Position numbers and translations under genes: made by a program
Source: Chromobacterium violaceum ATCC 12472
GTDB taxonomy: Bacteria > Pseudomonadota > Gammaproteobacteria > Burkholderiales > Chromobacteriaceae
Assembly: GCF_000007705.1 (NCBI RefSeq)
Contig: NC_005085.1
Span: forward strand, 3,047,752-3,111,751
Direction of reading: 5' to 3'
Length of the DNA: 64,000 bases
Notes under the pieces: model-generated
Seen by the model: only the letters and a program-made list of their open reading frames with translations
What the model was told of the DNA's origin: nothing
Database searches by the model: none
Shown here: piece after piece, positions 44,861-54,682 of the stretch
How positions within the stretch are numbered: position 1 is the stretch's first letter
Layout of the letters: every line of letters begins with the position of its first letter

Positions 44861-45643
44861 ATGACGAGCAGACAAAGCGGTAATGTGAGCCTGGTCTCGC
44901 AATGGTTCATTCGCCAGGGTTGCGTCGAACAGGTGCTGGCCGCGCTGCCCGCCTATGTGCAGCAAGTCATGAAGCAGGAGCCGGGCACGCTGATCTATCT
45001 GGTCAACACCCCGCTGCCCGAAGGCGGCCCCGGCTCCGCCCTGCAATCGCTGCCTCCCGCCATCCATCCCAGCCTGCTGTTCTTCGAGGAATACGCCAGC
45101 GAAGACGCTTTCCTGGCCCATGTCAAAGGGGCGGCGTTCACGCGTTTCGTCGACGAGTACGGCCAGTGCTTCATCAGCAGCGATGGCCGTCCCTACACCA
45201 CGGTCACCTTCCTGCATCGCCAGCAGGGTTTCGTTCGAGGACAGGATGGCCAGGCCTCCCGGGCCGAGCAGCTCGGCTGCCAGAACCGGCACCCGGCGGT
45301 GATGTTCGAAATCATCGCCAGGGACCAGGACCAGTCCAAGGCGTTTTACAGCGAAGTGTTCGGCTGGCGCTACCAAAGCGGCAGCTCCGGCTTCGCCTAC
45401 GTCCACTTCCCGCCGCAATTGCGCGCCTTGCTGGGCGGCATCGGCCAGACCGTGAGCGGCGTGGCCGGCATGGAGCCTGGGCATAGCTTCTATCTGCTGG
45501 TGGAGGATCTGCAGCTTGCCATCGACCGCGCGCTGGCGGCCGGCGGCAGTCCGCACATGCCCATCACCAGCGTGGACGGCTACACTTTCGCCATGATCAA
45601 GGACCCGGAAGGCAACCCGATCGGCCTGCTGCAGGCGGTCTGA
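44861..45643 (+). CDS. ABM-VOC fusion protein
   Basis: 260-aa protein with two ferredoxin-like/betaalphabeta domains. Residues about 10-120 form an antibiotic-biosynthesis-monooxygenase (ABM) domain (VSQWFIRQGCVEQVLAALPAY, EPGTLIYLV, FFEEYASEDAFLAHVKG). Residues about 143-260 form a glyoxalase/VOC domain (AVMFEIIARDQDQSKAFYSEVFGW, MEPGHSFYLLVEDL, KDPEGNPIGLLQ). Both domain types occur in tailoring oxygenases, cyclases and resistance proteins. Preceded by AAAGGAAAAAGG and only 30 nt after eboB, it is the last gene of the locus and a candidate tailoring enzyme for the product. The fusion itself is uncommon. Confidence 0.85.
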   Translation: MTSRQSGNVSLVSQWFIRQGCVEQVLAALPAYVQQVMKQEPGTLIYLVNTPLPEGGPGSALQSLPPAIHPSLLFFEEYASEDAFLAHVKGAAFTRFVDEYGQCFISSDGRPYTTVTFLHRQQGFVRGQDGQASRAEQLGCQNRHPAVMFEIIARDQDQSKAFYSEVFGWRYQSGSSGFAYVHFPPQLRALLGGIGQTVSGVAGMEPGHSFYLLVEDLQLAIDRALAAGGSPHMPITSVDGYTFAMIKDPEGNPIGLLQAV

Positions 45644-45717
45644 TGCGCAAGCTTCCGCCCGGCTCGCCGCGGCCGCGCGGTCGGATCAAGCGCGGGCCTC
45701 TGTTCAGCCCGGAGCCG

Positions 45718-46200
45718 TCATCCGCGCCCCACCGGCAGCCGGCCCGACATCTTCACTTCGCGCAGCGACAGGCTGGAGCGGATGGACGACACCCCCGGCA
45801 GTTCGCGCAGCACGTCGCGCACGAAAACGCCAAACGCTTCCAGATCCTCGGCGACCACCTGCAACAGGTAGTCGCATTCGCCGGTCAGGTTGTGGCAGGA
45901 CAATACCTCCGGGATCGCCTGTACCTGTTCCTCGAAACGCAACGGCGCGTCGCCGATGTGGCTGCCGAAGCCGACCTGCACGAAGGCGAGCACGCCGTAG
46001 CCCAGCTTCTTGCGGCTGAGCACCGCCTGATATCCTTCGATATAGCCATCGGCCTCCAGCCGCTTCAGCCGGCGCCAGCACGGCGTTTCGCTCAAGGCCA
46101 CCTGCTCGGCCAGTTTCGCATTGGACAGTCTCCCGTCCTTCTGCAACAGGGACATCAAGGCAACATCCACATCATCCAAGCCCAGTTTGGAAAGATTCAT
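45718..46200 (-). CDS. Lrp/AsnC-family regulator
   Basis: 160-aa transcription factor. N-terminal winged helix (KDGRLSNAKLAEQVALSETPCWRRLKRLEADGYIEGY, residues 20-56) and a C-terminal RAM amino-acid-binding domain (AFVQVGF, VLSCHNLTGECDYLLQVVAEDLEAFGVFV). It is divergent from a LysE-type exporter gene with 125 nt between, the classical layout of a regulator sensing an amino acid and switching on its exporter. Confidence 0.92.
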   Translation of the reverse strand: MNLSKLGLDDVDVALMSLLQKDGRLSNAKLAEQVALSETPCWRRLKRLEADGYIEGYQAVLSRKKLGYGVLAFVQVGFGSHIGDAPLRFEEQVQAIPEVLSCHNLTGECDYLLQVVAEDLEAFGVFVRDVLRELPGVSSIRSSLSLREVKMSGRLPVGRG

Positions 46201-46325
46201 TTATAAAAAACCTATAAACAGAAAGAGTCTTTCCAAATCTAGCTCGACAACGCAAGAGAAAGCAAAGCAATTTCACGCCGCCGGGCGCACACTAGCCGCA
46301 TCGCCATCCTGTGCCGGAGCCCGCC

Positions 46326-46943
46326 ATGCTGTCCCTGTCCGTACTGTCGCTCTACCTTGCCGCCCTGGTCGCCGTCTATGTCCTGCCCGGACCGGACATG
46401 GCCCTGGTGATGGCCACATCGGCGAGCCGTGGCGTCGGCGCCGGCCTGTTGACCGCGCTCGGCATCGCCGCCTCGCGCTTCCTGCATGTGATGATGTCCG
46501 GCCTGGGGCTGGCCGCCCTGATGGCGACCCACCCGCTGCTGTTCGACGCGGTGCGCTGGATAGGCACGGCCTATCTGCTGTGGCTGGCATGGAAGGTGGT
46601 GCGCGCCCAGCCTGCGCCGGAAGGCGCGCCCACGGTGACGGAATCGGGCCGCGCGGCGATCGCGCGCGGCTTTCTGACCAATCTGCTCAACCCCAAGGCC
46701 TTGATGTTCTGCGCGCTGTTCCTGCCTCAGTTCGTGTCGCCGGCGCACGGCGCGGTGCTGCCGCAATTCGCGCTGCTCGCGGCCATCCTGGTGGCGGTCG
46801 GGCTGTGTTTCGACACCGCCTATGCCTTCGCCGCCTGCGGCCTCGCCCGCCGCCTGAAAGGCCGCCGCGCCACGGCGAAACTGCAGAAAGGCTTGCTCGG
46901 CGGCGTGTTCGTGGCGATGGCTGGGCGGTTGCTTCTCGGCTGA
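46326..46943 (+). CDS. LysE/RhtB-family amino-acid exporter
   Basis: 205-aa inner-membrane exporter with about six hydrophobic helices. The start MLSLSVLSLYLAALVAVYVLPGPDMALVMATSASRG carries the PGPD motif of the family, and GFLTNLLNPKALMFCALFLPQF is the second conserved segment. GGAG stands 6 nt before the ATG at 46326; a GTG at 46311 would also be in frame. It is divergent from and probably controlled by the Lrp-type regulator. Substrate not predictable. Confidence 0.9.
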   Translation: MLSLSVLSLYLAALVAVYVLPGPDMALVMATSASRGVGAGLLTALGIAASRFLHVMMSGLGLAALMATHPLLFDAVRWIGTAYLLWLAWKVVRAQPAPEGAPTVTESGRAAIARGFLTNLLNPKALMFCALFLPQFVSPAHGAVLPQFALLAAILVAVGLCFDTAYAFAACGLARRLKGRRATAKLQKGLLGGVFVAMAGRLLLG

Positions 46944-47038
46944 CCGGCTGCGGAAGTCGGCCGATCGATCGCATCCAAGCCAGTCCGGCCGGAGTCTGAT
47001 TGCTGCGCCAGCGGCACGCCATTCGGGATGGAGAATGC

Positions 47039-47067
47039 AAAAGAGCCTTGCTCGACAAGGCTCTTTT
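47039..47067. terminator. Bidirectional terminator of hflX
   Basis: 12-bp perfect inverted repeat AAAAGAGCCTTG / CAAGGCTCTTTT with a 5-nt loop, A-rich on the left and T-rich on the right. It lies 16 nt after the hflX stop and also serves the plus-strand exporter gene. Confidence 0.9.
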
Positions 47068-47082
47068 CGCTGCGGCGGCCGC

Positions 47083-48471
<1,389 letters not shown>

Positions 48472-48638
48472 CTGCGAATGGCTTTACTTTGGATGAAGAG
48501 AGCAGATAGTAACCGCAAACGGCGTTTCCCGCTGGCAAGTCGCTGTTCTTTCTTGACCGGACGGCCGCCGCGGCCGATACTCGTGCCGCCTCGGGCCCTC
48601 GTGCCCCGTCTCCCATATTTGAACAGCCGTCCTCATTC

Positions 48639-49901
48639 ATGCCATTCGCTTCCCTGGGCCTGCAGCCCGACCTGGTCCAGTCAGCCCTGGAACAAGACTA
48701 TGTCCGGCCCACCGCCATCCAAAGCGCCGCCATTCCCGCCATTCTGCAAGGCGGCGACGTGCTGGCCACCGCGCAGACCGGCTCCGGCAAGACCGCGGCC
48801 TTCTGTCTGCCGCTGCTGCAACAATGGCTGGACAGCCCGCGCGCCATCCTGCGACAGCCGCGCGCGCTGATTCTGCTGCCGACCCGCGAACTGGCGGCCC
48901 AAGTCGGCGACATCCTGCGAGACCTCGCCCAGTCCCTGCCGCGCAAGCTGAAAGTGGCCGTGGTCTACGGCGGCGTATCGATCAATCCGCAGATGATGGC
49001 GCTGCGCGGCGGCGCCGACATCGTGGTGGCCACGCCCGGCCGGCTGCTGGATTTGCTCGACCACAACGCGCTGCGTCTTTCCGCCGTCAAAACCCTGGTG
49101 CTGGACGAGGCCGACCGCCTGCTGGACCTGGGCTTCGCCGACGAGCTGGGCAGCGTGCTGGACCGGTTGCCGCCGGCGCGGCAGAACCTGCTGTTTTCCG
49201 CCACCTTCCCGCCCGCGGTGCGCGCGCTGGCGGAAAAACTGCTGAAGCAGCCGCTGCGGATAGACATCGAACACGCCGCCGCCACCGCGCCAGACATCCG
49301 CCAGCGCGCGATCGAGGTGGACGCCGGCAAGCGCACCCTGCTGCTGCGCCACCTGCTGGCGACGCGCGATTGGGACAAGGCGCTGGTATTCGTCGCCAGC
49401 CGCCAGGCCGCCGACCGGGTGGCGGACAAGCTGCGGCGCAACGGCGTGCCCGCCGCCGCCTTGCACGGCGACTGCAGCCAGGGCCAGCGCGGCCAGGCGC
49501 TGGCCGATCTCAAATCGGGACGTTTGCGGGTGCTGGTGGCCACCGACGTGGCGGCGCGCGGCATCGACATCGCCCGGCTGCCGCTGGTGGTGAACTACGA
49601 CCTGCCGCGCTCGCCGGTGGACTATACCCACCGCATCGGCCGCACCGGCCGCGCCGGCGCCCGCGGCGAAGCCATCAGCTTCGTCAGCGCAGACTGCGCC
49701 GCCCATTTCCGGCTGATAGAAAAACGCCAGCAGCTGCGGCTGCCGCGCGAACGGATCGCCGGCTTCGAGCCGACCGAGACGGCCATCGCGGCCGCCTCGC
49801 TGACCGACCCGGACGGCAATGGCGGCATCAAGGGCAAACGCAAGAGCAAGAAGGACAAGCTGCGCGAAGCCGCCGCCATGCAGGAGGCCGGCGGCAACTA
49901 A
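48639..49901 (+). CDS. DEAD-box RNA helicase (RhlE-like)
   Basis: 420-aa ATP-dependent RNA helicase. Motifs in order: Q motif (FASLGLQPDLVQSALEQDYVRPTAIQ), motif I AQTGSGKT near 45-52, Ia PTRELAAQ, Ib TPGRLLD, II DEAD in VLDEADRLLDLGF, III SAT, V TDVAARGIDI, VI HRIGRTGRAG. After the helicase core there is a short basic tail (GGIKGKRKSKKDKLREA), as in RhlE-type enzymes; no DbpA-type RNA-binding domain. It is divergent from hflX with 167 nt between. Confidence 0.93.
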   Translation: MPFASLGLQPDLVQSALEQDYVRPTAIQSAAIPAILQGGDVLATAQTGSGKTAAFCLPLLQQWLDSPRAILRQPRALILLPTRELAAQVGDILRDLAQSLPRKLKVAVVYGGVSINPQMMALRGGADIVVATPGRLLDLLDHNALRLSAVKTLVLDEADRLLDLGFADELGSVLDRLPPARQNLLFSATFPPAVRALAEKLLKQPLRIDIEHAAATAPDIRQRAIEVDAGKRTLLLRHLLATRDWDKALVFVASRQAADRVADKLRRNGVPAAALHGDCSQGQRGQALADLKSGRLRVLVATDVAARGIDIARLPLVVNYDLPRSPVDYTHRIGRTGRAGARGEAISFVSADCAAHFRLIEKRQQLRLPRERIAGFEPTETAIAAASLTDPDGNGGIKGKRKSKKDKLREAAAMQEAGGN

Positions 49902-49935
49902 GGCGGGCCGCGGCGGGGATGGCGCGGCTTAGAGC

Positions 49936-50008
49936 GGCTAACAAAACCCCTGATGCTGCGTTGCGCCGACTTGCCGTACGACTTGCACTGCCTGCGTCGG
50001 CGTCAGGA
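49936..50008. repeat. Dispersed intergenic repeat, copy B (inverted relative to copy A)
   Basis: The reverse complement of this stretch matches 21727-21799 over about 72 bases at roughly 80 percent. It lies between the convergent helicase and DUF1801 genes. The AAAACCCCTG / CGTTGCGCC cores are shared. Confidence 0.65.
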
Positions 50009-50024
50009 GCTTGGCCAACCCGCC

Positions 50025-50477
50025 TTAGAGGCGGCCCTCCGGCGCGCCTCGGCCCGGATCGCGCTTGCGCCGTCCCGGCCCGGGCTTGGCCGCTGAGAGA
50101 TTGAGCGCGACCGCGGCGAGCACCAGCGCCTTGAACGCGTCCGGGTCTATCTCGTCCCCTTCGCGGATATCGATCGCGCGCCTCGCGTTGCCATCCAGGC
50201 TGGCATTGAAGAGCCGGGCCGGGTCATCCAGCGACGCGCCTTTGAGAAAGGTCAGCTTGACCACCGACTGGTAGGATTCGCCGGTGCAGATGATCCCCGC
50301 GCGCGACCAGACCGGCGTGCCCTTCCATTTCCACTCCTCGGCAATCTCCGGGTCCGCTTCGCGAATCAGCCTGCGCATCCCGCTCAACACCTCTCCCCGC
50401 CAGCCCCCGAGTTCGGCGATCCTTGCATCGATCCGTTCCGATGCCGAGGGATCCGCGGCCAGAATCGTTTTTTGCAT
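50025..50477 (-). CDS. DUF1801-domain protein
   Basis: 150-aa small cytoplasmic protein. IDARIAELGGWRGEVLSGMRRLIREADPEIAEEWKWKGTPVWSRAGIICTGESYQ matches the DUF1801 (YdhG-like) fold, followed by VVKLTFLKGASLDDPARLFN and a C-terminal segment (DEIDPDAFKALVLAAVALN) typical of the longer members, ending in a basic tail. The start at 50477 is favoured by GGAG 6-7 nt upstream; Met codons at 50489 and 50543 are alternatives. Function of the family is unknown; some relatives are linked to iron or stress. Confidence 0.8.
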   Translation of the reverse strand: MQKTILAADPSASERIDARIAELGGWRGEVLSGMRRLIREADPEIAEEWKWKGTPVWSRAGIICTGESYQSVVKLTFLKGASLDDPARLFNASLDGNARRAIDIREGDEIDPDAFKALVLAAVALNLSAAKPGPGRRKRDPGRGAPEGRL

Positions 50478-50639
50478 CGACTTCTCCATGAAAGCGTTGC
50501 CACGCGCCATGATTTCCCGCTCCGCATCCAGCCGGCAAAGCATGGCGCCCAGGCGTGGATGATTGCCCTGGACTCCGGGCCGGGATCGTCAATCATGCCA
50601 TCAACATTCCAGCCTTGCCACGCCCGGAGCGGCAGGCCG

Positions 50640-51671
50640 TCAGGCTTTGAGAAACAGCCGGTTGATGTCCACGCTGGCGCTGCGGCCCACCTTGCCGCCG
50701 TGCTCCGCCATCCACGACTGCGCCGCCTTACGCCCTTCGTCTCGCAGCCATGCGAGGAACGGGCCATGGGTCAACGCCCGGCTGGACGCGTCGAGCTCGG
50801 ACAGCAAGTCATGGGCCTCTATCAAATGGAAGCGCGTGGCCAGCAAGTGGCGCTCCAGCCGGCCGCGCAGGTAAGCCGGCGCGTCGGCCATCTCCCGCAG
50901 CAGCGCAAACAAGCGCATCTCGCGCAGAAAAGCGCTGTTGAAACCCAGCAGCATCGCCCGGCGCTGGATTTCCTCGGCCGTGCGCGGAGTCTCGCCGTGC
51001 GCCATCGGCGACAGCAACACCAGCAGGATGTCATCGCTGCGGCAGAACTTGAACAAGGGAAAGATCGCCGGGTTGGCGGCGAAGCCGCCGTCCCAGTAAG
51101 GCTCGCCGTCTATCATCACGGCCTGTTGCAACGAAGGCAGGCAAGCGGATGCCAGCAGAGCGTCGGCGCACAGATCGTCGTTGCGGAACAGCTTCAGTTG
51201 CCCGCTGTTGGCATGCGTGGCGGCCACGAACAGCTGCACCGGCGAGGCCTGCCGGATGCGCTCGAAATCGAACAGCGAGACGATGATGTCGCGCAAGGGG
51301 TTGTAATCCAGCGGATTGAGCTGGTACGGCGAAAACCATTGGGATAGTTTCAGCGCCATCTTCAGGCTGGGCGAGACGGTTGAGTCCATGCTGAATGGCG
51401 AGGGCCGCGCCATTTCCCCGGGCAAGCTCTCCCCCACACGGAGCCAGAACGCGGCCAGCGTCTCCCTCGCCGCCTCAGGACCGCCCAGGCACAAGCCGTG
51501 CGCCACCGCCACCGCGTTCATCGCCCCCGCGCTGGTGCCGCTCAGGCCGTCGAAGCGGTAGCGCCCCGCTTCCAGCAAGGCATCCAGCACGCCCCAGGTG
51601 AACGCGCCATGCGCGCCGCCGCCCTGAAGCGCCAGGCTCAGCGACAGCTCGCCTTCCACACGCCTGAACAT
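50640..51671 (-). CDS. Patatin-like phospholipase
   Basis: 343-aa serine lipid acyl hydrolase. The oxyanion stretch LALQGGGAHGAFTWGVLDALLE (residues 12-33), nucleophile Ser in GLSGTSAGAMNA (GxSxG, about 44-55) and catalytic Asp in YWDGGFAANP complete the catalytic dyad. GGGAG lies 6-7 nt before the ATG at 51671; longer in-frame starts add non-conserved residues. No signal peptide, so probably cytoplasmic or injected by a secretion system, though no secretion gene is near. It is divergent from the MarR gene. Confidence 0.9.
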   Translation of the reverse strand: MFRRVEGELSLSLALQGGGAHGAFTWGVLDALLEAGRYRFDGLSGTSAGAMNAVAVAHGLCLGGPEAARETLAAFWLRVGESLPGEMARPSPFSMDSTVSPSLKMALKLSQWFSPYQLNPLDYNPLRDIIVSLFDFERIRQASPVQLFVAATHANSGQLKLFRNDDLCADALLASACLPSLQQAVMIDGEPYWDGGFAANPAIFPLFKFCRSDDILLVLLSPMAHGETPRTAEEIQRRAMLLGFNSAFLREMRLFALLREMADAPAYLRGRLERHLLATRFHLIEAHDLLSELDASSRALTHGPFLAWLRDEGRKAAQSWMAEHGGKVGRSASVDINRLFLKA

Positions 51672-51981
51672 AGCCGCTCCCAGAATTGCTGCAATGCACA
51701 ATATGGCATGGCAGCTCGCCGCTCTCAAGTGACGTTTATATGGACAAGCTGAGAAACGGGCAATTCCGCCGCATGCAGAATGCCGCCTGTCCGCGGCCAA
51801 TCCCCCAATGCGCGGGCCTATGCCGGTTCGGGCCTTGCTTGCCGATATCCGCAGACCGCCTTGTCCTCGCCCGGGCTCCATGTCGGCCTGTCAATTAGTT
51901 AGTTTGCTAATTAATAAAATTGCCGCTACAATCCGTTTACACCATCACTATCCTCATCAGGCCTACCGGCCGGCAAACACC
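51672..51981. promoter_or_regulatory. Divergent control region between patatin gene and marR-efflux operon
   Basis: 310 bases holding the promoters of both directions. The part nearest marR (51890-51960) is AT-rich and contains a clear dyad (separate entry). No gene recognised. Confidence 0.5.
51894..51915. promoter_or_regulatory. Probable MarR operator
   Basis: A 22-bp dyad: ATTAGTTAG, 4-nt centre TTTG, CTAATTAAT. The half sites match at 8 of 9 positions. It lies 67 nt upstream of the marR start inside the likely promoter, the usual place for an autoregulatory MarR site. Confidence 0.6.
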
Positions 51982-52470
51982 ATGGAAGACATCGATCTAT
52001 TACGCCTGAGACTGACCAGCAGCCTGCGCCCGATGGGCGTGCTGTGGCGGCATATCGCGCAGGAAGCGCTGACGGTTCACGGCATTTCGGTATCCGGCGG
52101 CTCCGCGCTGCTGTTCATCGGCCGGCTGGGCGAAGGCGTCAGCCACAGCGCGCTGGCCGAAGAGCTGGGCATGGAGCCCGCCTCCCTGGTTCGCATCGTA
52201 GACCAGCTGAGCCAGGCTGGCCTGTTGCGGCGGGAACAAGGCCTGCATGACCGCCGGGTGAAAACGCTGTGGTTCACCGACGCCGGCCGCGAGCTCAGCC
52301 GCAAGATAGAAACGGAGCTGGTCGCGTTGCGCTCGCGCGTGCTGGCGCCGCTCAGCAAGGCCGATCTGGAAGCGGCGCTGCGGGTATTCCACGTGCTGGA
52401 GCAGGCCGCGCAAACCCGGCCGCCCAACGACCCCATGCTGGACAAACGCCATGATCGCGCTGCCCGCTAG
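51982..52470 (+). CDS. MarR-family regulator of the efflux operon
   Basis: 162-aa winged-helix repressor. The DNA-binding part is VSHSALAEELGMEPASLVRIVDQLSQAGLLRREQGLHDRRVKTLWFTDAG (about 50-99, with wing residues DRR). It precedes and overlaps by 20 bp a FUSC-type transporter gene, so it is the first gene of the efflux operon and probably its repressor, released by an aromatic acid or drug. The start at 51982 fits the family; longer upstream frame is AT-rich and contains the operator. Confidence 0.92.
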   Translation: MEDIDLLRLRLTSSLRPMGVLWRHIAQEALTVHGISVSGGSALLFIGRLGEGVSHSALAEELGMEPASLVRIVDQLSQAGLLRREQGLHDRRVKTLWFTDAGRELSRKIETELVALRSRVLAPLSKADLEAALRVFHVLEQAAQTRPPNDPMLDKRHDRAAR

Positions 52471-54481
52471 ACGCGACTGGCTGTTCTCGGCTCGCACCTT
52501 CGCCGCCGCGATGCTGGCGCTGTACATCGCGCTGGCGCTGGGCCTGCCTCGCCCGAGCTGGGCGATGGGCACGGTCTACATCGTGTCACATCCGCTGATC
52601 GGCGCCACCCGCTCCAAGGCGGTGTACCGCGTGTTCGGCACCCTGCTGGGCGCGGCGGCGGCGGTGTTCGTGGTGCCGCCGCTGGCCAACGAGCCGGTGC
52701 TGCTGAGCCTGGTGGTGGCGCTGTGGTCCGGCTCCCTGCTCTACCTGTCGATGCTGGACCACACGCCGCGTCATTACCTGCTGCGGCTGCCGGCCTACAC
52801 CATGCCGCTGATCGCGCTGTCGGCGGTGTACGCGCCGGAAAACGTGTTCGACATCGCCGTCGCGCGCAGCGAGGAAATCGCCCTCGGCATCGTCTGCGCC
52901 AGCGTGGTCGCCGCGCTGGTGCTGCCCACCCGCGTGTCCGCCGCGCTCAGCCCGCGCGTGGACGGCTGGCTCAGGGACGCCGCGGCCTGGGCGACCGACA
53001 CCCTGGGCAACGCTCCCCAGCCCCCGTCCGCGGGCCGCAACCGGCTGGCGGCCGACCTGCTGGCCTTCGACCAATTGCTCACCCACCTCTCCTACGACGC
53101 CACCAGCCGCAACGCCGAGCGCACCGCAGGCGAGCTGCGCGCGCGGATGAGCATGCTGCCGCCGCTGCTCTCGTCGCTGTCCGAGCTGCTGGCGGCGCTG
53201 CGCAAGACGTCCGGCGGCGCGTCCGCGGATTTGCTCCAGCTGATGGCAGACGTGTCCGACTGGCTGGGCTATCCGGCCGACAATCCATGGTTCTTGAGCC
53301 AGGCGCGCGCGCTGCGCCGCCGGCTGGACCAGCCGCCGCCGGACAGCGGCTGGCCGTCGCTGCTGGAGGGCACCGCGCGGATGCGGCTGAAATCGCTGGT
53401 CAACCTGTGGCAAGACTGCCTGACGCTGCGCGCGCTGATCTCGCGCGGGTTGCCGCTGTGGGACTGGAAGCCCGCCTACCGCCGCTGGGAAGTGGGCGTG
53501 GAGGCCCGCCACTACGACTACGGCCTGCTGGCCTTCGCCGCCGGCACCGCCGCGCTGGGCATCTTCCTGGGCTGCCTCGTCTGGATCGCGCTGGGCTGGC
53601 AGGACGGCGCCAACGCGGTGATCCTGGGCACGATAGCCTGCTGCCTGTTCGGCTCGATGGACGAGCCGGCGCCGATGCTGCGCACCATGTTCGTCGTCAA
53701 TACCGTATGCACCATGCTGGCCGGCCTGCTGCTGTTCGCCGTGCTGCCGGCGGTGCACGAGTTCGAAATGCTGGCGCTGTGCCTGGCGCCGCCCTTCCTG
53801 TTGGGCGGCGCGCTGCTGACCCAGCCGCGCTTCGGCCCGGTGGCGATGCTGCTGGTGGTGTTCACCGCCAACCTGATCGGCCTGCAGCAAAGCTACAACG
53901 CCGATTTCCAATCCTTTCTGAACAGCAATCTGGCCGGCGCGGCCGGCATACTGTTCGCGCTGGTGTGGACGCTGACCACGCGCCCCTTCGGCGCGGAGCT
54001 GACGCTGCGCCGCCTGATCCGCTCCAACTGGCGCGATCTGGCGCATAACGCCGCCGGCCGCCACGGCGGCGACTACGCGCGGCTGACGGCGCTGATGCTG
54101 GACCGCCTGTCGCTGCTGGCGCCGCGCCTGGCCGCAGACGGCGCCGATCCGTCGGCCGGCTTCCGCGAGCTGCGGGTGGGCTTCAGCGCGCTGGACCTGC
54201 AGCGCGACGAGCACCGCCTGGCCGGCGCCGCCCACCAGGCGGTGGACGCGGCGCTGCAAGGCGTCAGCGAGCACTTCCGCGCCTGCGCCCAAGCCGACCG
54301 CTACCTGGACGCGCCGGATGCGCTGCTGGGCCGGCTGGACGCGGCCATCGCCCTCACGCTGGCCGATCCCGCCCCGGCCGCGCGCGAGGCGCGAGGCGCG
54401 CTGGTGGAGATGCGCGTGTCGCTGTTCCCCGACGCTGAAGGCTGCCAGCCGGCGTCGCCTGTTCCAGGAGTCCGGCCATGA
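52451..54481 (+). CDS. FUSC-family inner-membrane transporter (AaeB-like)
   Basis: 676-aa membrane protein with two blocks of hydrophobic helices (about 15-155 and 355-505) separated and followed by soluble parts, the fusaric-acid-resistance/AaeB arrangement. The N-terminus RDWLFSARTFAAAMLALYIALALGLPRPSWAMGTVYIVSHP is typical. It works with a periplasmic adaptor and an outer-membrane channel, both encoded downstream. Substrates of relatives are aromatic carboxylic acids such as p-hydroxybenzoate or fusaric acid. It overlaps marR by 20 bp and the DUF1656 gene by 4 bp. Confidence 0.93.
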   Translation: MIALPARRDWLFSARTFAAAMLALYIALALGLPRPSWAMGTVYIVSHPLIGATRSKAVYRVFGTLLGAAAAVFVVPPLANEPVLLSLVVALWSGSLLYLSMLDHTPRHYLLRLPAYTMPLIALSAVYAPENVFDIAVARSEEIALGIVCASVVAALVLPTRVSAALSPRVDGWLRDAAAWATDTLGNAPQPPSAGRNRLAADLLAFDQLLTHLSYDATSRNAERTAGELRARMSMLPPLLSSLSELLAALRKTSGGASADLLQLMADVSDWLGYPADNPWFLSQARALRRRLDQPPPDSGWPSLLEGTARMRLKSLVNLWQDCLTLRALISRGLPLWDWKPAYRRWEVGVEARHYDYGLLAFAAGTAALGIFLGCLVWIALGWQDGANAVILGTIACCLFGSMDEPAPMLRTMFVVNTVCTMLAGLLLFAVLPAVHEFEMLALCLAPPFLLGGALLTQPRFGPVAMLLVVFTANLIGLQQSYNADFQSFLNSNLAGAAGILFALVWTLTTRPFGAELTLRRLIRSNWRDLAHNAAGRHGGDYARLTALMLDRLSLLAPRLAADGADPSAGFRELRVGFSALDLQRDEHRLAGAAHQAVDAALQGVSEHFRACAQADRYLDAPDALLGRLDAAIALTLADPAPAAREARGALVEMRVSLFPDAEGCQPASPVPGVRP

Positions 54482-54678
54482 TAGGCGAAGTCAATTTCTA
54501 CGGGGTCTACTTCCCCAGCCTGCTGGTGATGATGGTCATCGCCTTCGCCGCCAGCAGCCTGCTGCGCCGCGCGCTGGCCCGCCTGGGCCTGTACCGCGCG
54601 GTGTGGCACCGCTCCCTCTTCAATTTCGCGCTTTACCTGATCGTGCTGGGCGCCACGATCGCGCTGTTTCACAGGTGA
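54478..54678 (+). CDS. DUF1656 small membrane protein (AaeX-like)
   Basis: 66-aa protein with two hydrophobic segments (FPSLLVMMVIAFAASSLL and LFNFALYLIVLGATIALF), starting IGEVNFYGVYFP, the DUF1656/AaeX signature. Always found between the FUSC transporter and HlyD-type adaptor genes of such operons. ATG overlaps the FUSC stop; the adaptor starts 4 nt after its stop. Confidence 0.92.
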   Translation: MIGEVNFYGVYFPSLLVMMVIAFAASSLLRRALARLGLYRAVWHRSLFNFALYLIVLGATIALFHR

Positions 54679-54682
54679 CATC

